DNA of 64,000 bases from Loxodes magnus (taxonomy: Eukaryota > Ciliophora > Karyorelictea > Loxodida > Loxodidae): NCBI GenBank assembly GCA_946699065.1, contig CAMPDV010000078.1:434001-498000 (forward strand). The letters are read 5' to 3'. A program made the position numbers and the translations under genes. How positions within the stretch are numbered: position 1 is the first letter of the stretch; every line of letters starts with the position of its first letter. This document shows positions 37,638-49,489 of this stretch, in pieces. The notes under the pieces were generated by a model. The model was given only the letters and a program-made list of their open reading frames with translations, did no database searches and had not been told where the DNA came from.

Positions 37638-38578
37638 ATGCAATCTCAAAACGAAAACAGTATAATAAAGATTTTATTTTTAAGAAAGATATTAAGAAAC
37701 AAAAATTAGTTAAGAAGAGAATAAACTTTAGCTAAATTCGGAATAGGTGTCACCAAATATGAAATAATTCCTAACTTAATCACATTGAGATATTTCAAAT
37801 AAATAGAAACTATTTTATGATCTTCAAATCTTAAGAAGACTTATTCATTATAGAATAAATAATTTTATTAACAAGAAATTAACATTGAAAAAACTTATGA
37901 AAGCGATACTTTCATAGAATAGATTAAAAATGAGACACTGCTTATATCTGGAGGATTTTAGAGCTGTAGATTTACTATATATTCACCAAATAAAACTGAA
38001 AACTATTAAATGTAATTTGAAAGAAGTACTCATAAAACCAATTTTAATAATAGGAATCTAATTTATATCATTTCAGGGTCTAATTCTATTGATAACGATT
38101 ATTGAATGCATGTGGCAGAATGTGAAGTATTCAATATAAGCAAAATAATTTTAGCAGAATTTAAACTATCTAAATTCCAGTTAATTTTTTTGGATGTGAC
38201 TAACATAATAAATAGATATATGTATTTGGTGGATTTAATTAGTAATAAAATTATTGTAAGGAAATTTAAGTATACGATATAATTAGCAATGAATGGAAAA
38301 TAAGTAATTTTGATCTATTTAAAGGTGGATTGTTCTCAGCAATATTTGTTCCTCAAATAAAGGCTTTTCTAATATATGCAAACTAAAAATAATTAGATAC
38401 CTTACTATTTGATTTTTAATCTATTAAAATAAAAGGTGAACCATATCCAATAAATTTGAGTACCCAATGCGATAATAGTCAACCAGTTCTAAGCAAAAAT
38501 TAGATTTTTTAATTCAATCTTGATAATATGCTACATAGTTATGATCTGAGTACTGAAAAATGAAATCTGATTCAGTGA
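37638..38578 (+). CDS. Kelch-like repeat protein
   Basis: From ATG 37638 (MQSQNENSIIKILFLRKIL) to TGA 38576–38578, about 313 residues. The N-terminal 80 residues are helical and charged; then kelch-like blades follow: NETLLISGGFQSCRFTIYS, NLIYIISGSNSIDNDYW, QIYVFGGFN followed by EIQVYDIISNEWK, and a final HSYDLSTEKWNL. Conserved glycine doublets and the tyrosine/tryptophan spacing are clear. Two kelch tryptophans (DNDYW and TEKW) are encoded by TGA, the last only five codons before the terminating TGA. One extra base is needed near 38135 to join two frames. Ciliates have many such cytosolic kelch proteins; the binding partner is unknown. Confidence 0.75.
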
Positions 38579-38579
38579 G

Positions 38580-39655
38580 ATTAGAAAAATTTTTAATGAT
38601 TTGAACTTTTATATATCTTAATATTTAGCTTTAAATTTAAAATAAATACTTAGAAAATACCAATTTACATTAATTATCTCATTTGTTTATTTTTTAATTA
38701 ATACTTTTTATATATTTTTATATTCAATAATAAACTCTTAAAATACCTTTAAATTTTTACTAATATAGCTATTTTTCTAAAAAAAGAATAAATTTTTGCT
38801 TTTTTGGTTTGTTATTTTATCAAATTTGTTTATTGAAAATTTTTCTGGAAAAAGAAATAATAATAAATAAATACAATAAATAGATATTATCTTGTTGTCT
38901 TGCTTATTTGAATATTAAGTATAAAATTATCTTTGAACTAAGCTTATAACTCTTTTTGAATTAAATGTTATTAAAAATATTAGGTTAATTTAAAGATATG
39001 TCTTCGTTATTAATATTAAATGATTTCTAATCCATTAATTTTGCTTTTAATCCTTGTTATAAATAGACTAAATTTAAGTTCTATTTAAATGATGTTGCTA
39101 TCTCTTTTTAAATAAAAGGTATAAAAGATATTAAATAAATATTGTATTTTAAGTATAAAATATCTTATAATATAAAGCTTGGTTATTGATTTTAGTTATG
39201 ATTTATTTAAAGATTATTAATATCTTTTATTTCAAAATTAAAATATTTAGATCTATATTTAAAGCTTGACTAAGCTTTAATAATACCAAGATATTAATTA
39301 TATGTGTTATTCTATAAATAAATCTACCATTAAAATACTTGGATACATTTCTTAATTTCTTAATAGCAGCTTTAGCAAGCATAATGTTTAATATAGATAT
39401 GCTCTTTTTAGAAATAATTTACAATAGCCTTTTGATTAATAACAAATCAAATAATATAAACTTTATATAATCGTAATAGATTAAAAGTTTAGGGCTAGTT
39501 AAATCATTATTTTAGAAATTACCCTTTATTTAAGTTAGATACTTTACCTATCTATTCTGAGATACTTTTTAGTTATTACCTTATACAAGTAAATCCATTC
39601 TATTATATAAAAGAAATATAAGAGATATTATTATTAAATTTAATAATATATGATA
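38580..39655. other. AT-rich intergenic stretch
   Basis: No gene or repeat recognised between the kelch gene and the hypothetical gene downstream. Confidence 0.45.
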
Positions 39656-39659
39656 ATGC

Positions 39660-40510
39660 TCATTTATATACTTACAAACCACCTCACCACTATTCAAAAG
39701 TTAAACATTCTTATGATTATGCATAACTACATTAATATCAATTCTATCAAATATCACCAATAAATACTCCTATTTAATCAAATGTATATTCTCTAATCAA
39801 ACCAAATATTATCATTAAATCCCTATAAGCAAGATATTCCTAGTCATATACCAATCTAGTTTTCATCAGTTTACGAATTATCGTTTTATAACTGGCAAGC
39901 CTAATTATTTTATGGTTTATTCTTAAATTACCTTATTAAGAAGTGTCTAATAAACAAAATCCAAGTTTAAACATTAATTTCTCACAAAGTTAAATAACCT
40001 ACCTTCAATTATACTTATACCTATTAAGCTTTTATGGTTTATAATGAAAATGCTCGCTAAGCTATTATATTTAATAATAGTAATATTAATTTTGAGAAGA
40101 GATTCAATGGAGTAATTTGACGGAGAAAATATCGCGAACTTTCTAGTGGAGGAAATTTTAATGCAATCAAGTTCTAATTTACTTGTGATATGCGCTTCAA
40201 TAATATACAATTACTTGCTGCTATTCAGGGATTAATTAAACTTAGTCATTGAGTTCAACAATTTTAAGATTTGGAATTTTAAATTTACCGAAAACGTGAG
40301 AATTACACTACAATAGAATAATTAAATAATGAAATAATATTAAAGTCAGAATATTTAAGGAGGAAGATTTAGAAAACACTAAAATTATTTTAAAATAAAA
40401 GAAAAAAATCTGATTCTTCTAAATTAAGACAAAGAAATAATTAGAATCTATTAAAATTATTTTAATCTTCAATTTATAAATAATTTAAATCGCATTCCAC
40501 TAAAACAATT
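39660..40510 (+). CDS. Hypothetical protein, function not recognised
   Basis: A plus-strand region of better complexity. The first part is tyrosine/proline/glutamine-rich (YTYKPPHHYSKVKHSYDYA), then after a frame change comes a continuous segment (DIPSHIPIQFSSVYELSFYN, FEKRFNGVIWRRKYRELSSG, CDMRFNNIQLLAAIQGLIKL) and a lysine-rich end (LRRKIQKTLKLFQNKRKKSD). The tryptophan in GVIWRRKY is TGA. No ATG or stop can be fixed. It is convergent with the vWA gene whose stop is at 40705. I do not recognise a family. Confidence 0.45.
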
Positions 40511-40704
40511 TCTCTACTAGTTTATCTAAATCAAAGGATAAACTTTTGCAAATAAATATAATTTAAATAATTAGATATTAGATCTTAGTTTAAACTTAGT
40601 GCTTTATGCATTTAATTAAATGAAGATTAAATTTAGACATATAAATAATAAAAGTTAAAATCAAACTTTCAATGCTAAATTTAAAAATAAAATCCTTCAA
40701 TTTG

Positions 40705-42730
40705 TCATTCTGTATCAGGTAGTTCTTTTTCATTTGGTTCTTAGTGAATTTGTCTTACAACTTAATTTAAATGGGATGTTTATTCCTTTATTTATTGATT
40801 TAATTTTTTAACTGCCACTAGTACTTTAACTTTATTGCTTGCTATGCGATTTTTTATAATTAAATCACTTAAGTTTCCAGCTGCTTCATTAATTTTTTCT
40901 GTCTCTCTTCTTTACTTTAGCTTTACATAAGATATATTCCTTGTTATATTTCCAATTCAACTTATTAAATTTATCCCTTCCATACTAACTCAGTTAATTT
41001 ATTTATAGCATATATCTTCAATGCATCACAGTTCACTTTAACTTCTTCTTCCTTGAATGGTACTTTTCCAACAAGATTCTTTACTACTAAATATATGTTT
41101 AAGTATTAACTTATTCAAACTATACTTGAAATACCTCTCTCTTTTATTCTTTACTTCCTGTTCTTCCTTACCCAGACTTTACTATATTTCCATTAATTTT
41201 TTAAATATCTCATTGATATTAATAATTAAATTCTTATGCTATCAATGATCCTTTGTAAGCAGCATCCAATTATCAACTCTTTCGAATTATTTGGCAAGAA
41301 GTGAATTGAAATTTTTAAGTTAAATTTCAATATACTTTAGCAATTTCAGCTCACATTTAGTTTTCCAATGTTTATTCAACATTTTCTGTAAAAATTTTGA
41401 TTTAATTTGTTTTAGTTATCCTATTTATTCTTATTCTTTACTTTTTCTGTTAGTACTCTTAAATTTTCTAAATCACAATTGGCATTTCCAAAGCTAAGAA
41501 TTTATATATCAACATATTTTTACTTGGCTATTTATGAAAATTATTTATAAAATTCTAGATCTTTAAGCATCTGCTTGGCAAGCTATCAGTTTCTAGAATT
41601 ATTTTTTGATCTATGACTTCCTTCACTAGCCTCTATAAATAGCTAAAAAAATAGCAGGATCTAAGGTAGAAAGGGCTCCTACTTTAATTTAGTCTATCTT
41701 ATCAAGAAGAACATATTCATTTTCTTGGATTGGAAATGAGATATATTCCCTCAAATTATTTGGGAACAATTTGCTTTTTTTCTTAGTTACTTTCAACTAA
41801 AAACTAGGACGCATCAAGGCGGTTATCTCCAAGCCTCAAAAGTCATCTTCGAAAAGTATTAAGACAGCTTTTAAGTAGGATTATTTATCATTAAGTATTT
41901 ATAACTATTTTAGTTTTATTTCACTTCCTCTTAGCGATACCAAATCGAAGTTGAAGTATCTACAACAACTATAATATATATTTGTCCTCGATTCATTCAG
42001 GCCTGATTTACTCTTCTTATACAATTTTTTATTCAAAAGGAATGTCTTTCAAATTTACGCCTAACTCTTTAAAAAATTTTAATACTTTAAGGATTCACGT
42101 ATTCATATCATTTTATCTTAGTTTTTATTAATTTTACTAGTTTTATTAAAAGTTCTAGGACATTTCTTATACTTGAAGAAGCAATTTTAATTATCTATTC
42201 GAGATTATTAGCTTAATTCCGAATAATAAGCACTTCTAGGTTAAGTGATTATATCTTTATTTTAAATAGATCTGATATTATAGAATTAAGTTTATTCTTT
42301 GAAATTAATTATTAATGTCTGTTGGAGTTTAATAACTATTATTCCATGGTATCGTATATAATTTAATTTCTTAATTATTTCGCTTAATATTATAATTGAT
42401 TCTACTCATAAAGTAGCTTCATTTAATATAACTTCTAGTTTTGAATTAAACTCATTTAATTTACCTTTCTGTTTAAATTTCTTCTGATTTAATGCTTATC
42501 TAGAAGTTTTTAATTTGGAAACTTGTTATTTCCTTACTAGCCACTTTTATAATTAAAGTTGTTTATTTGTATTACTTGAAATTAGGAAATGCATCTTCAG
42601 GAATCTATTTATCAATTTTTTAAAATTATAGCCAATCATGCCTGATTTTTAAACTCTTCTATTAAAGTAATAATTATGAACTTAAAAGTCTTCAAAATAT
42701 GTGAATGATTTAGATTTACTATAAATCTTA
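40705..42730 (-). CDS. von Willebrand factor A-like domain protein
   Basis: A long minus-strand coding region ending PNEKELPDTE-TGA at 40707–40705. The first third is helical (ALNQKKFKQKGKLNEFN, NEATLWVESIIILSEIIKKL, SSSIRNVLELLIKLVKLIK). Near 41960 a strand plus DxSxS motif, IYIIVVVDTSTS, marks a vWA metal-ion site, followed by vWA-like strands (LKAVLILFEDD, ILSFGNANCDLENLRVLTEK). The C-terminus is coiled coil (NEAAGNLSDLIIKNRIASNK). Several single-base frame changes are needed, for example in the T run after the DxSxS motif. The conserved threonine and aspartate of a full MIDAS were not located with confidence. ATG 42639 is one possible start, but the frame is open to about 42730. Confidence 0.7.
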
Positions 42731-43277
42731 GAACTTTTTATAGTTGAAATCTAAAATTAGTAAAATACAAAAACTAAAATTAATTATTAAGCTAAATAAA
42801 TGAAAATGTAAGCATTAAGTTCTTATTATCGAAACTTATTTTTACATCTTTTGCCAAAATCTATTTTAAGTGAACTTTCTATTATGAAAAAGAATGATAA
42901 GTACTCTATCTTTAAACTACAAGAAAAGAGTAAAATATTTTCCTAGTATTTATATAATTAAGAGTCATTTTTTAAGTTATCTTCACTTCTTTTTTCGTTT
43001 CATATATTTTGCTTTTTGAATGAAAGTCCTTTGCATGTTTTAGATATGCAAATAATCGAATATGAATAAAATATATAACTGAACTAAATTATGAAGGATT
43101 TCATTCTTGGTTTATCCAATACCTAAATTCTTAAAAATTAGAGCTACTTAAATAATCTTTATCTCCTTTTGAAATTTCTTAATGTGTTAACTTTTTATTT
43201 AAATTTGATCGATAAGAGATAAAGATTTAGAAGCATTAACAATTAATTTAAGAAAAAGTTTCTAATTTGATTAACTT

Positions 43278-43670
43278 ATGGAAATTATATCCAATAACAG
43301 TGCTATTTTAGGTAAGTATTTTGTCACTGTTATTATGATAATCCTTTATTAGACTATTTAAGGAAGTGAAACAAAATAAAAGTAATAAATAATTATAAAA
43401 TAAAAGGTTTATAATCTAGCATATTTATCTTAATTATAAAAGAAGTGCTATTTATAGTACTGCTATTCTTAGTCAAAAGCCAAATAAGCCATGCTTATTA
43501 AAATAAAGAGATAGAAAGAATAAAGAACAAAATCTACGAATGATTTAGGAGAATCAGAATCCATAGAAAATAATTTAGCTAAGAGAATAAAAAAACTAGT
43601 AAACTATAGAAAAACAGAACTAAAATATTGTAAGAATTATTGAAGAGAGATAAAAAAACACGAAATAAAT
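43278..43670 (+). CDS. Possible small protein with hydrophobic N-terminus
   Basis: ATG at 43278 begins MEIISNNSAILGKYFVTVIM, with a likely membrane segment, followed by a lysine-rich helical part (TNDLGESESIENNLAKRIKK). The frame runs to the repeat element at 43683 with no clear stop. No homologue recognised; open frame only, so tentative. Confidence 0.25.
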
Positions 43671-43682
43671 AAATTTGATTAT

Positions 43683-44164
43683 AGAGCGCGTAGTACTCTC
43701 GTAGGTGCGCAGCTCTTTAAAAAAATGTTTCATACTGACAAGAATGTTTGTTACTGATAAAATTATCAGATAATGATAAACCTTGTTCAATACTGGTATA
43801 ATTATTCAGTACTGATAAAAATGTTCAATGCTGATATAATTTTAGAATACTCGTAATCTTTAATACTTGCTGGAGGTCCAAGGATATGGCAGGATTGTGT
43901 ATAATGCATCACCAAAGCAGAGGACGACATGTGTCAATTATGGGTACTTAAATTCCCCACCTCTGATGAAGCTCGCAATATTATTTCTTTTTCGTTCCAG
44001 AATTAAAAATAAACTAAGCCAAGCCAACGTCGAAGGTCTAAGAATCTTATGCCTCGAAGCCAAACCAAAGCAGAGGAAGACATAAAGTCGATTATGGGTA
44101 CTTAACTTCCCCAACCTCTGATGAAGATGACCTTGTTGTTCACCTTCGAACAACTATGGCGGTT
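43683..44164 (-). mobile_element. Hairpin-ended repeat element, copy 2 (about 480 bp)
   Basis: Near-copy of 3360–3807 with the same limits: a GGCGGTT end near 44164 and a hairpin (AGAGC … GCTCT arms) at 43683–43716 followed, on the minus strand, by TATAATCAAATTTATTTATT. It contains about 35 extra bases relative to copy 1 (around 43800–43835, a duplicated TACTGATA/AATGTTC motif). The internal 68-bp duplication is present at about 43908–43976 and 44064–44131. High similarity of the two copies suggests recent activity compared with the other repeats here. Confidence 0.8.
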
Positions 44165-44699
44165 AAAAAATATAATATATATAATAACTGAGATATCTAA
44201 GGTAAAATTTAACTTTATATTATAACTATTTTAGTATAAATATTTCTAAATTTAGATAATGATTGAGATAATATCAATTGAATAGATAGCAATTTAAAAT
44301 AATAAAGCTATTTCTTTAGAAAGAGTATTTATAAGTATGTTAAAAAATATACTAAAAATATAAAAATTAAAAGCAGAATGGATATTATTACTTTAACTTT
44401 ACGCTATTTAACAAATAAATAAATCTATAATGACTCTTCTTTATACTATTTCGATCTTAATAACTTTTAATTATCACTTGAGCTAATAAATATCATTTAA
44501 GAAACTATAAATAAAAATCTTGATTATAATAAAAATGAGAATATCATAATAAGTTGGAAGATATATTCTTGAACGTAACTAATAAAGCTAATAAGTTTTC
44601 GAAAGCAAGCTTCTTAACAGTATAAAGAAACCTAAGTTTAAAAATATAAAATTAATCTTTTCTTAAAACTTATTAAATTAAATTTAACTAAAAAAATTT

Positions 44700-46270
44700 G
44701 TGGTACCTTCAATTTTCAGAATATGTTCTTCCAATTGAAGGTATTATATTGTTTTTAAATGTTATTGTATATCAAGTTTATTGCTCTTCAGAACTAATTT
44801 TCTAGTTTAGGTTTTTTTTTCCTTCTAATTATTTCCTTTCTTGTTCATTTTCAAGCTAACTTTCATTTTTTACTATTTTCTGTTGTCAATCTTCTTCTTC
44901 TTCATCTTCGCTATCGTTTTCCTCTTCGTTCCAATCTTCTTCTTCCTCATCATTTTACATCTAATTTTGTTGGACATCTTATTCTTTGTTTTCTTGTTTT
45001 TATTATTCTTCATTCTCTTCATTAAAATTTTCTATTCTTAGATTTGCTTCTTTTTATTATTTCTCGTATTGCTCTTCTTCTTTCTCTTGTTATAGAATTT
45101 CTCGTCTCCTTTTAATAAACATTTGAATGAATATTTTTATTTATTCATCCACCATTTCTATTTTTTTCTTAGGAAAAGAGTTTATATATAGTTAATCGTA
45201 ACTTATTAGTTTCAAAATATCACATTAACCAATTTTGGAGACCAATCATTCTCTTATATCAATGTAATATATACATTCCATTACATGTTGCAGAGTGTCA
45301 TATTCTCCGCATATACAAAAAGGGTTTTCAATAATATAATTTCGATCTTTCAGAGTCTTTCGAAATGCGTAAGACTGGCTTCTAATCTTATAGATACAAA
45401 TTATTTCTTTCAAATATTTTTTGTTTAATTTCGTGTATGTTATTTTGGGGAATTATCTTAGGTTTTAAAATTGTTCTGTATATATTTATGCAGTAGGCAT
45501 TCTGCTGAATCTTGAAAGAGCTAATTCAAAATATGTCTTTTATATTTATGCCTACACATATTTACTGAATTAAATTAAGTTATTATTGTGCTCTTTATTA
45601 TCAATTTCTATTTTATAAAATGAGGCCAGTTTCTAAACTTCATCATAATATTGATATCCCTCTTTATAATTATTCTCTTTCTTAAAACTTATTTGTATTA
45701 TCTTATATCTTATATAAATATGCTTTAGGTAAAATCAACTTAATATATATTTAGCTTTAATTTATTTCAAATTCTAAAAAGGAGTAATTACAACTCAAAA
45801 TTTTTATAAATACCTAGATAAAAGATTTTATTGTGCTTTAAATAATCAGATTAAATTAAATAAAAGAACCAATAGATAATTTACTTAATTTAAGAAATAA
45901 AAGGATTTAATTATTACTAATATAAAAAAAATAAAGCCTTTTTATTTAAACTTAGTTTTTATCTCTTCTTAATCATTAATAACTAAATACCTTGAAATTG
46001 GTTAAGAGAAATATAAGATAATATTCAATAGCCTAATTAACTAATAAAATACTATATTCTTAAATTATATTTCGAAATATGTAAATTCTAACTTCTTCAG
46101 TTTTCTTTGGATATCTGCAAAGAATTTGTTAAGTTTAACTAGAAAGAAATGCTATATAATAAAGCTAAATCTACATTATATTGCTTCTATAATTTTATAT
46201 CTCTATAAATTAATAAAAAATTGGTTTATATCTAATTTTAAAGATTTTTTAAAAAGGATAAAAAGCAAAA
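44700..46270 (-). mobile_element. LINE ORF2 3' fragment: reverse transcriptase end and zinc motif
   Basis: On the minus strand this reads as the C-terminal part of a non-LTR reverse transcriptase. About 46150–45800 holds thumb-like sequence (NKFFADIQRKLKKLEFTYF; YLGIYKNFE with the usual YLG). Next comes a connecting region (YFELALSRFSRMPTAQIYTE, KLNKKYLKEIICIYKIRSQS) and a typical C-terminal zinc motif, CICGEYDTLQHVMEC (C-x-C-x7-H-x4-C). It ends in a very acidic glutamate-rich tail (DEEEEDWNEEENDSEDEEEE) and a TGA at 44774–44772. A degraded YxDD-like site may lie near 46200. The element is 5'-truncated and no endonuclease is seen. This is the only reverse-transcriptase-like sequence I found in the window. 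Confidence 0.75.
44704..44743. terminator. Perfect 11-bp inverted repeat at the LINE 3' end
   Basis: TACCTTCAATT and its exact complement AATTGAAGGTA are separated by 18 bases, so RNA from either strand could form a strong hairpin. It lies about 30 bases beyond the LINE ORF stop on the minus strand and may be its 3' recognition or end structure. The terminator label is only the nearest available type. Confidence 0.6.
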
Positions 46271-46279
46271 ATTTCAAAA

Positions 46280-47155
46280 AAAATCTGAACTTTTAATAGC
46301 AAGGTACCATAAGAAAACTCTAAATAGAACTTTAATGATAGCTTTTGAATAAAAAATAATAATCAAAGAATACTTTTAAATTATAATTAACTTAAAGGCT
46401 CATTTATCTCTTAATTTTAATCATTTAAGTAAAAATTTATTTTTATATCTTAGGAACTATTTAATTGTTGATTCATCTCGCTAATAAATATACAGATTTA
46501 GTATTTATATCTTTTATGAAGTTAATTTTTATAAACAACTCTTTGATCATTTTTATAAGTACTAAATCGGAGAAATTGTTAAGAAAATAGAAGTAAATTA
46601 TCTAAAATTAAGCAGATTTCAATTTTTAACGTTTTTTAAATTATTAGCAAAGAAGAATTATTAGAAAGAAGATAAATAATTAATGATAAATGTTTATTAT
46701 AATTATTAGCTTATAACTCTTATTTTTAGCTAGGATTTAAGCATCTAAATATAGCAACTATATTTTTATATTTCAATAAGACTTAATTTGAATAAAAACA
46801 ATTTTTAATAAATTTTATCTCATAATTTTTCTTGGATCTATTAAATAAATCAAATGATTTTTCTATTTTTAATATTAAGTCTAGTAGATAAAAAATCACT
46901 TTTAATGTTTGTTGTTTTCATAAATTTTATAAATTCATTAAAATCAAGTATAGGTTTATATGATTACTTAGCTCGTAATTTTATAAATAATAGACAACTA
47001 ATAATTATAATTAATTTTAATTTTTTATTAATTTACTTATAAAATATAAAATAAAGTCAAAAAGTAAAATTTTTATTCATTTGATTTTCTATTTTTAGGT
47101 TCTTAAATTTTATTGTTATTTTGCTACTAAATATCCTAATTTTAAGAATGCTGCT
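46280..47155. other. AT-rich stretch, no gene seen
   Basis: No clear gene. A short plus-strand open frame at 46854–47042 free of all three standard stops has a plain hydrophobic composition and is not convincing. Confidence 0.45.
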
Positions 47156-47181
47156 AAATAAATAATAAATAATTCGATTAT

Positions 47182-47470
47182 AGAATGCGCAGCTCTTTAA
47201 ATTAATTTTATTTAAAGTAAATAAAAATTTCTCCTTGGAAGTTCCTCCAGTGCTTCACTCCTTTGAAAATTCTATCTTCTAAAAGGGCATGGTCGGAGTG
47301 ATGCCCCAAGAGATCTAATCGTCTAGCATCTTTCAACAACCGTTACTCAATGCCTCAAGTTCTTTTCTGTTTGGCTCCTGCCAAGATTCTTCTCAATTTA
47401 TCCCTCTTGAAGTTCTTCCTGGTACTTGAGTTAAGTTAATCTCAATTGGAGGATTGGTGTTCCCTATTTA
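47182..47470 (-). mobile_element. Coding fragment ending in the hairpin repeat (copy e)
   Basis: A GC-richer patch that reads well on the minus strand: NPPIEINLTQVPGRTSRG, NWEESWQEPNRKELEALSNG, WGITPTMPFQKIEFSKEW. Three of its tryptophans are TGA. It runs toward a shortened hairpin copy at 47182–47196 (GCGCAGCTCT on the plus strand), then the usual TTTA/TTA-rich flank. The protein family is not recognised. By position it is probably the 3' end of an element in the hairpin family. Confidence 0.55.
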
Positions 47471-47829
47471 AATTATATTATTTAATATTTAATATTCTAC
47501 AAACACTCTTCTACAAACTTGTTTAATTTTAGGTTAGAAGTAAATAACCTATCTTTAGTTTTTGACTTTTCTCTTTCTTTTACTAAGTTATAAATGCTAG
47601 ATTTAAAATAATTTAGCTATAAAGTTTATTTGATTAGATTTATTTATTTTCTAATTTAAGAATCAAATTATTTATATATTAATTCTATATCTTCCTCTAT
47701 ATATCGATCATACTTTAAGTCTAAGATTTTTTAGATTCATTTATTTTTTACTACATAACAAATTTTAAAAATGAAGCTTCTTTTAATATTTTTAAATTTA
47801 TAGGAACTAATTTAAAACAAAATCAGGAT

Positions 47830-48720
47830 TTAGATCAGAATTTTTCCCGGAACCAAAAAAGGCAGGAGTTAACGATATCCTAGAGAAAATAGAACCTGAA
47901 AAAGGGAATTAAAAAAGTCATCCGTCAAATCGAATCTCCCACTTCTGAATAAAAGCCTAGGAAATAGACTTAAGTACTCTGCGCTCGAAAGTCTTAAGTC
48001 TCACCACAAAGGAGTAAATAAACTATGATTAGCTGATAAAAATGTGCTGGATCTCCAGGAAGAGGTAAAAAAATTGAACAAAGATGATAAGAGACTGATG
48101 GAAAAACTTGAAAATACAGAGGAAATAGAATCGATACTCATTACATATGAAAGAGACCTTAATGCATTTTGAAATATTTCACAAGATCAGATCAATTAAT
48201 CATAGCATTAACAAAAGAAGCAGAAAGAACGTCTAAAAATAAAAAAATAGAAGAAAATCAGCAAAAATTGCAACGTTAAATGGACCTATAATAATAAGGA
48301 AATGACCCAATGATAATCGAAGGAGAAAAAACTCAAGACTCAAACCTAAACGAGAATTAAAAAGAAGCTATTATTGTAATTCTCGAACACATCTACGAAA
48401 AACATACTAGAAATTTCATAACTTTGAATAAGAATACTGAAACTACTAGAATAAATTGAAGAATAAAAAGAAGATACAACAACAACTAAAACAAAAAAGA
48501 AAAGAAAAAGATTATATTGAAAAAAATTTGTAAAAATATACAATAAGAAAGATATCAATCATTATCTAGACGAAAGTATACATCAGTGAAAATATGCATA
48601 CAAAGAAAAGAGTTGTCATTACATTCAAACTTTTATATTTAGCCTCTTGAAAAATTTAGAGGAAGGCAGGAAAGAGGTTGAAAAACTCTAAGAATGTCAA
48701 ACATTTAATTTTGGATTTTT
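47830..48720 (+). mobile_element. ORF1-like coiled-coil element
   Basis: A plus-strand region of higher complexity: LPLLNKSLGNRLKYSALESL, LDLQEEVKKLNKDDKRLMEK and ERDLNAFWNISQDQ, then further charged helical sequence up to about 48700 (PLEKFRGRQERG). The ERDxNAFWNISQxQ motif links it to the remnant at 36130–36336. The start is not fixed. No zinc knuckle or enzyme was found. A helical coiled-coil protein of this kind fits the other ORF1-only elements. Confidence 0.6.
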
Positions 48721-48729
48721 TTCTTTGTA

Positions 48730-49480
48730 TTGCTAATTAGTTAATGTTTACTATATTAGGTTCAAATAAGAATAATAATATATTTGATTTAATAATTTAA
48801 ACTTTTGATTTATAGTAGATTTGTCTTATAATAGCAAACTAGACTTTTATACTACTAAACTTTGTAGTTATATAACTTTTTTCTATTTTAATTAAGGAGG
48901 TATAATATATAGTAATTTAGGTGTTTTTGATATATAGTTATAATCATAATGGCTTTAATTTTGCTAAGACTCTTTAAATTTTGTATTTAAATCAATTGCT
49001 TTTAATTTAAAAAACTTATTTCTTTTTAATCCTAAGAATGCATATATAATTAGGCATTCTATATCTAAGACTATCGTTAAAAAATAATCCATAAAGAAGA
49101 AATGCAGTTACATTTATAAATGCTAGATTAAAAATAGTAGACTTTAGCTTTTTAAGCTAACGTGCTTATAAATAATAATCTAGATATAGAAACTTATTTC
49201 ATGTTAAGTCTAAAAAATTATAGAGAATATAGTTATATAGTTAGTTTAATAATTAGTAGTAATATCAAAAAGAAGGTTAGTTGATGGGCTTTGGTATCTA
49301 TATACTTCCTAATTAAACTATAATGATTGAAATGATATTATGATGATGATATACATTATTATAAAATACTAAATATAATTAAGAGAAACTTGATTTTAAG
49401 TTATTATTAAATTCTTATTAGTTGTATAAAAGCTTGATCAAGAAGAAAAGAATTAGAAATTATAATTAGTAAGTTATGTA
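48730..49480. other. AT-rich stretch, no gene seen
   Basis: No gene recognised. Confidence 0.45.
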
Positions 49481-49489
49481 AGAAAAATA

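Noticed and set aside
43867-44153. Overlapping open frames on both strands of the repeat element (72 and 71 codons in the standard code)
   Set aside because: They arise because the element is less AT-rich; copy 1 at 3360 does not preserve these standard-code frames, so I describe the element instead.
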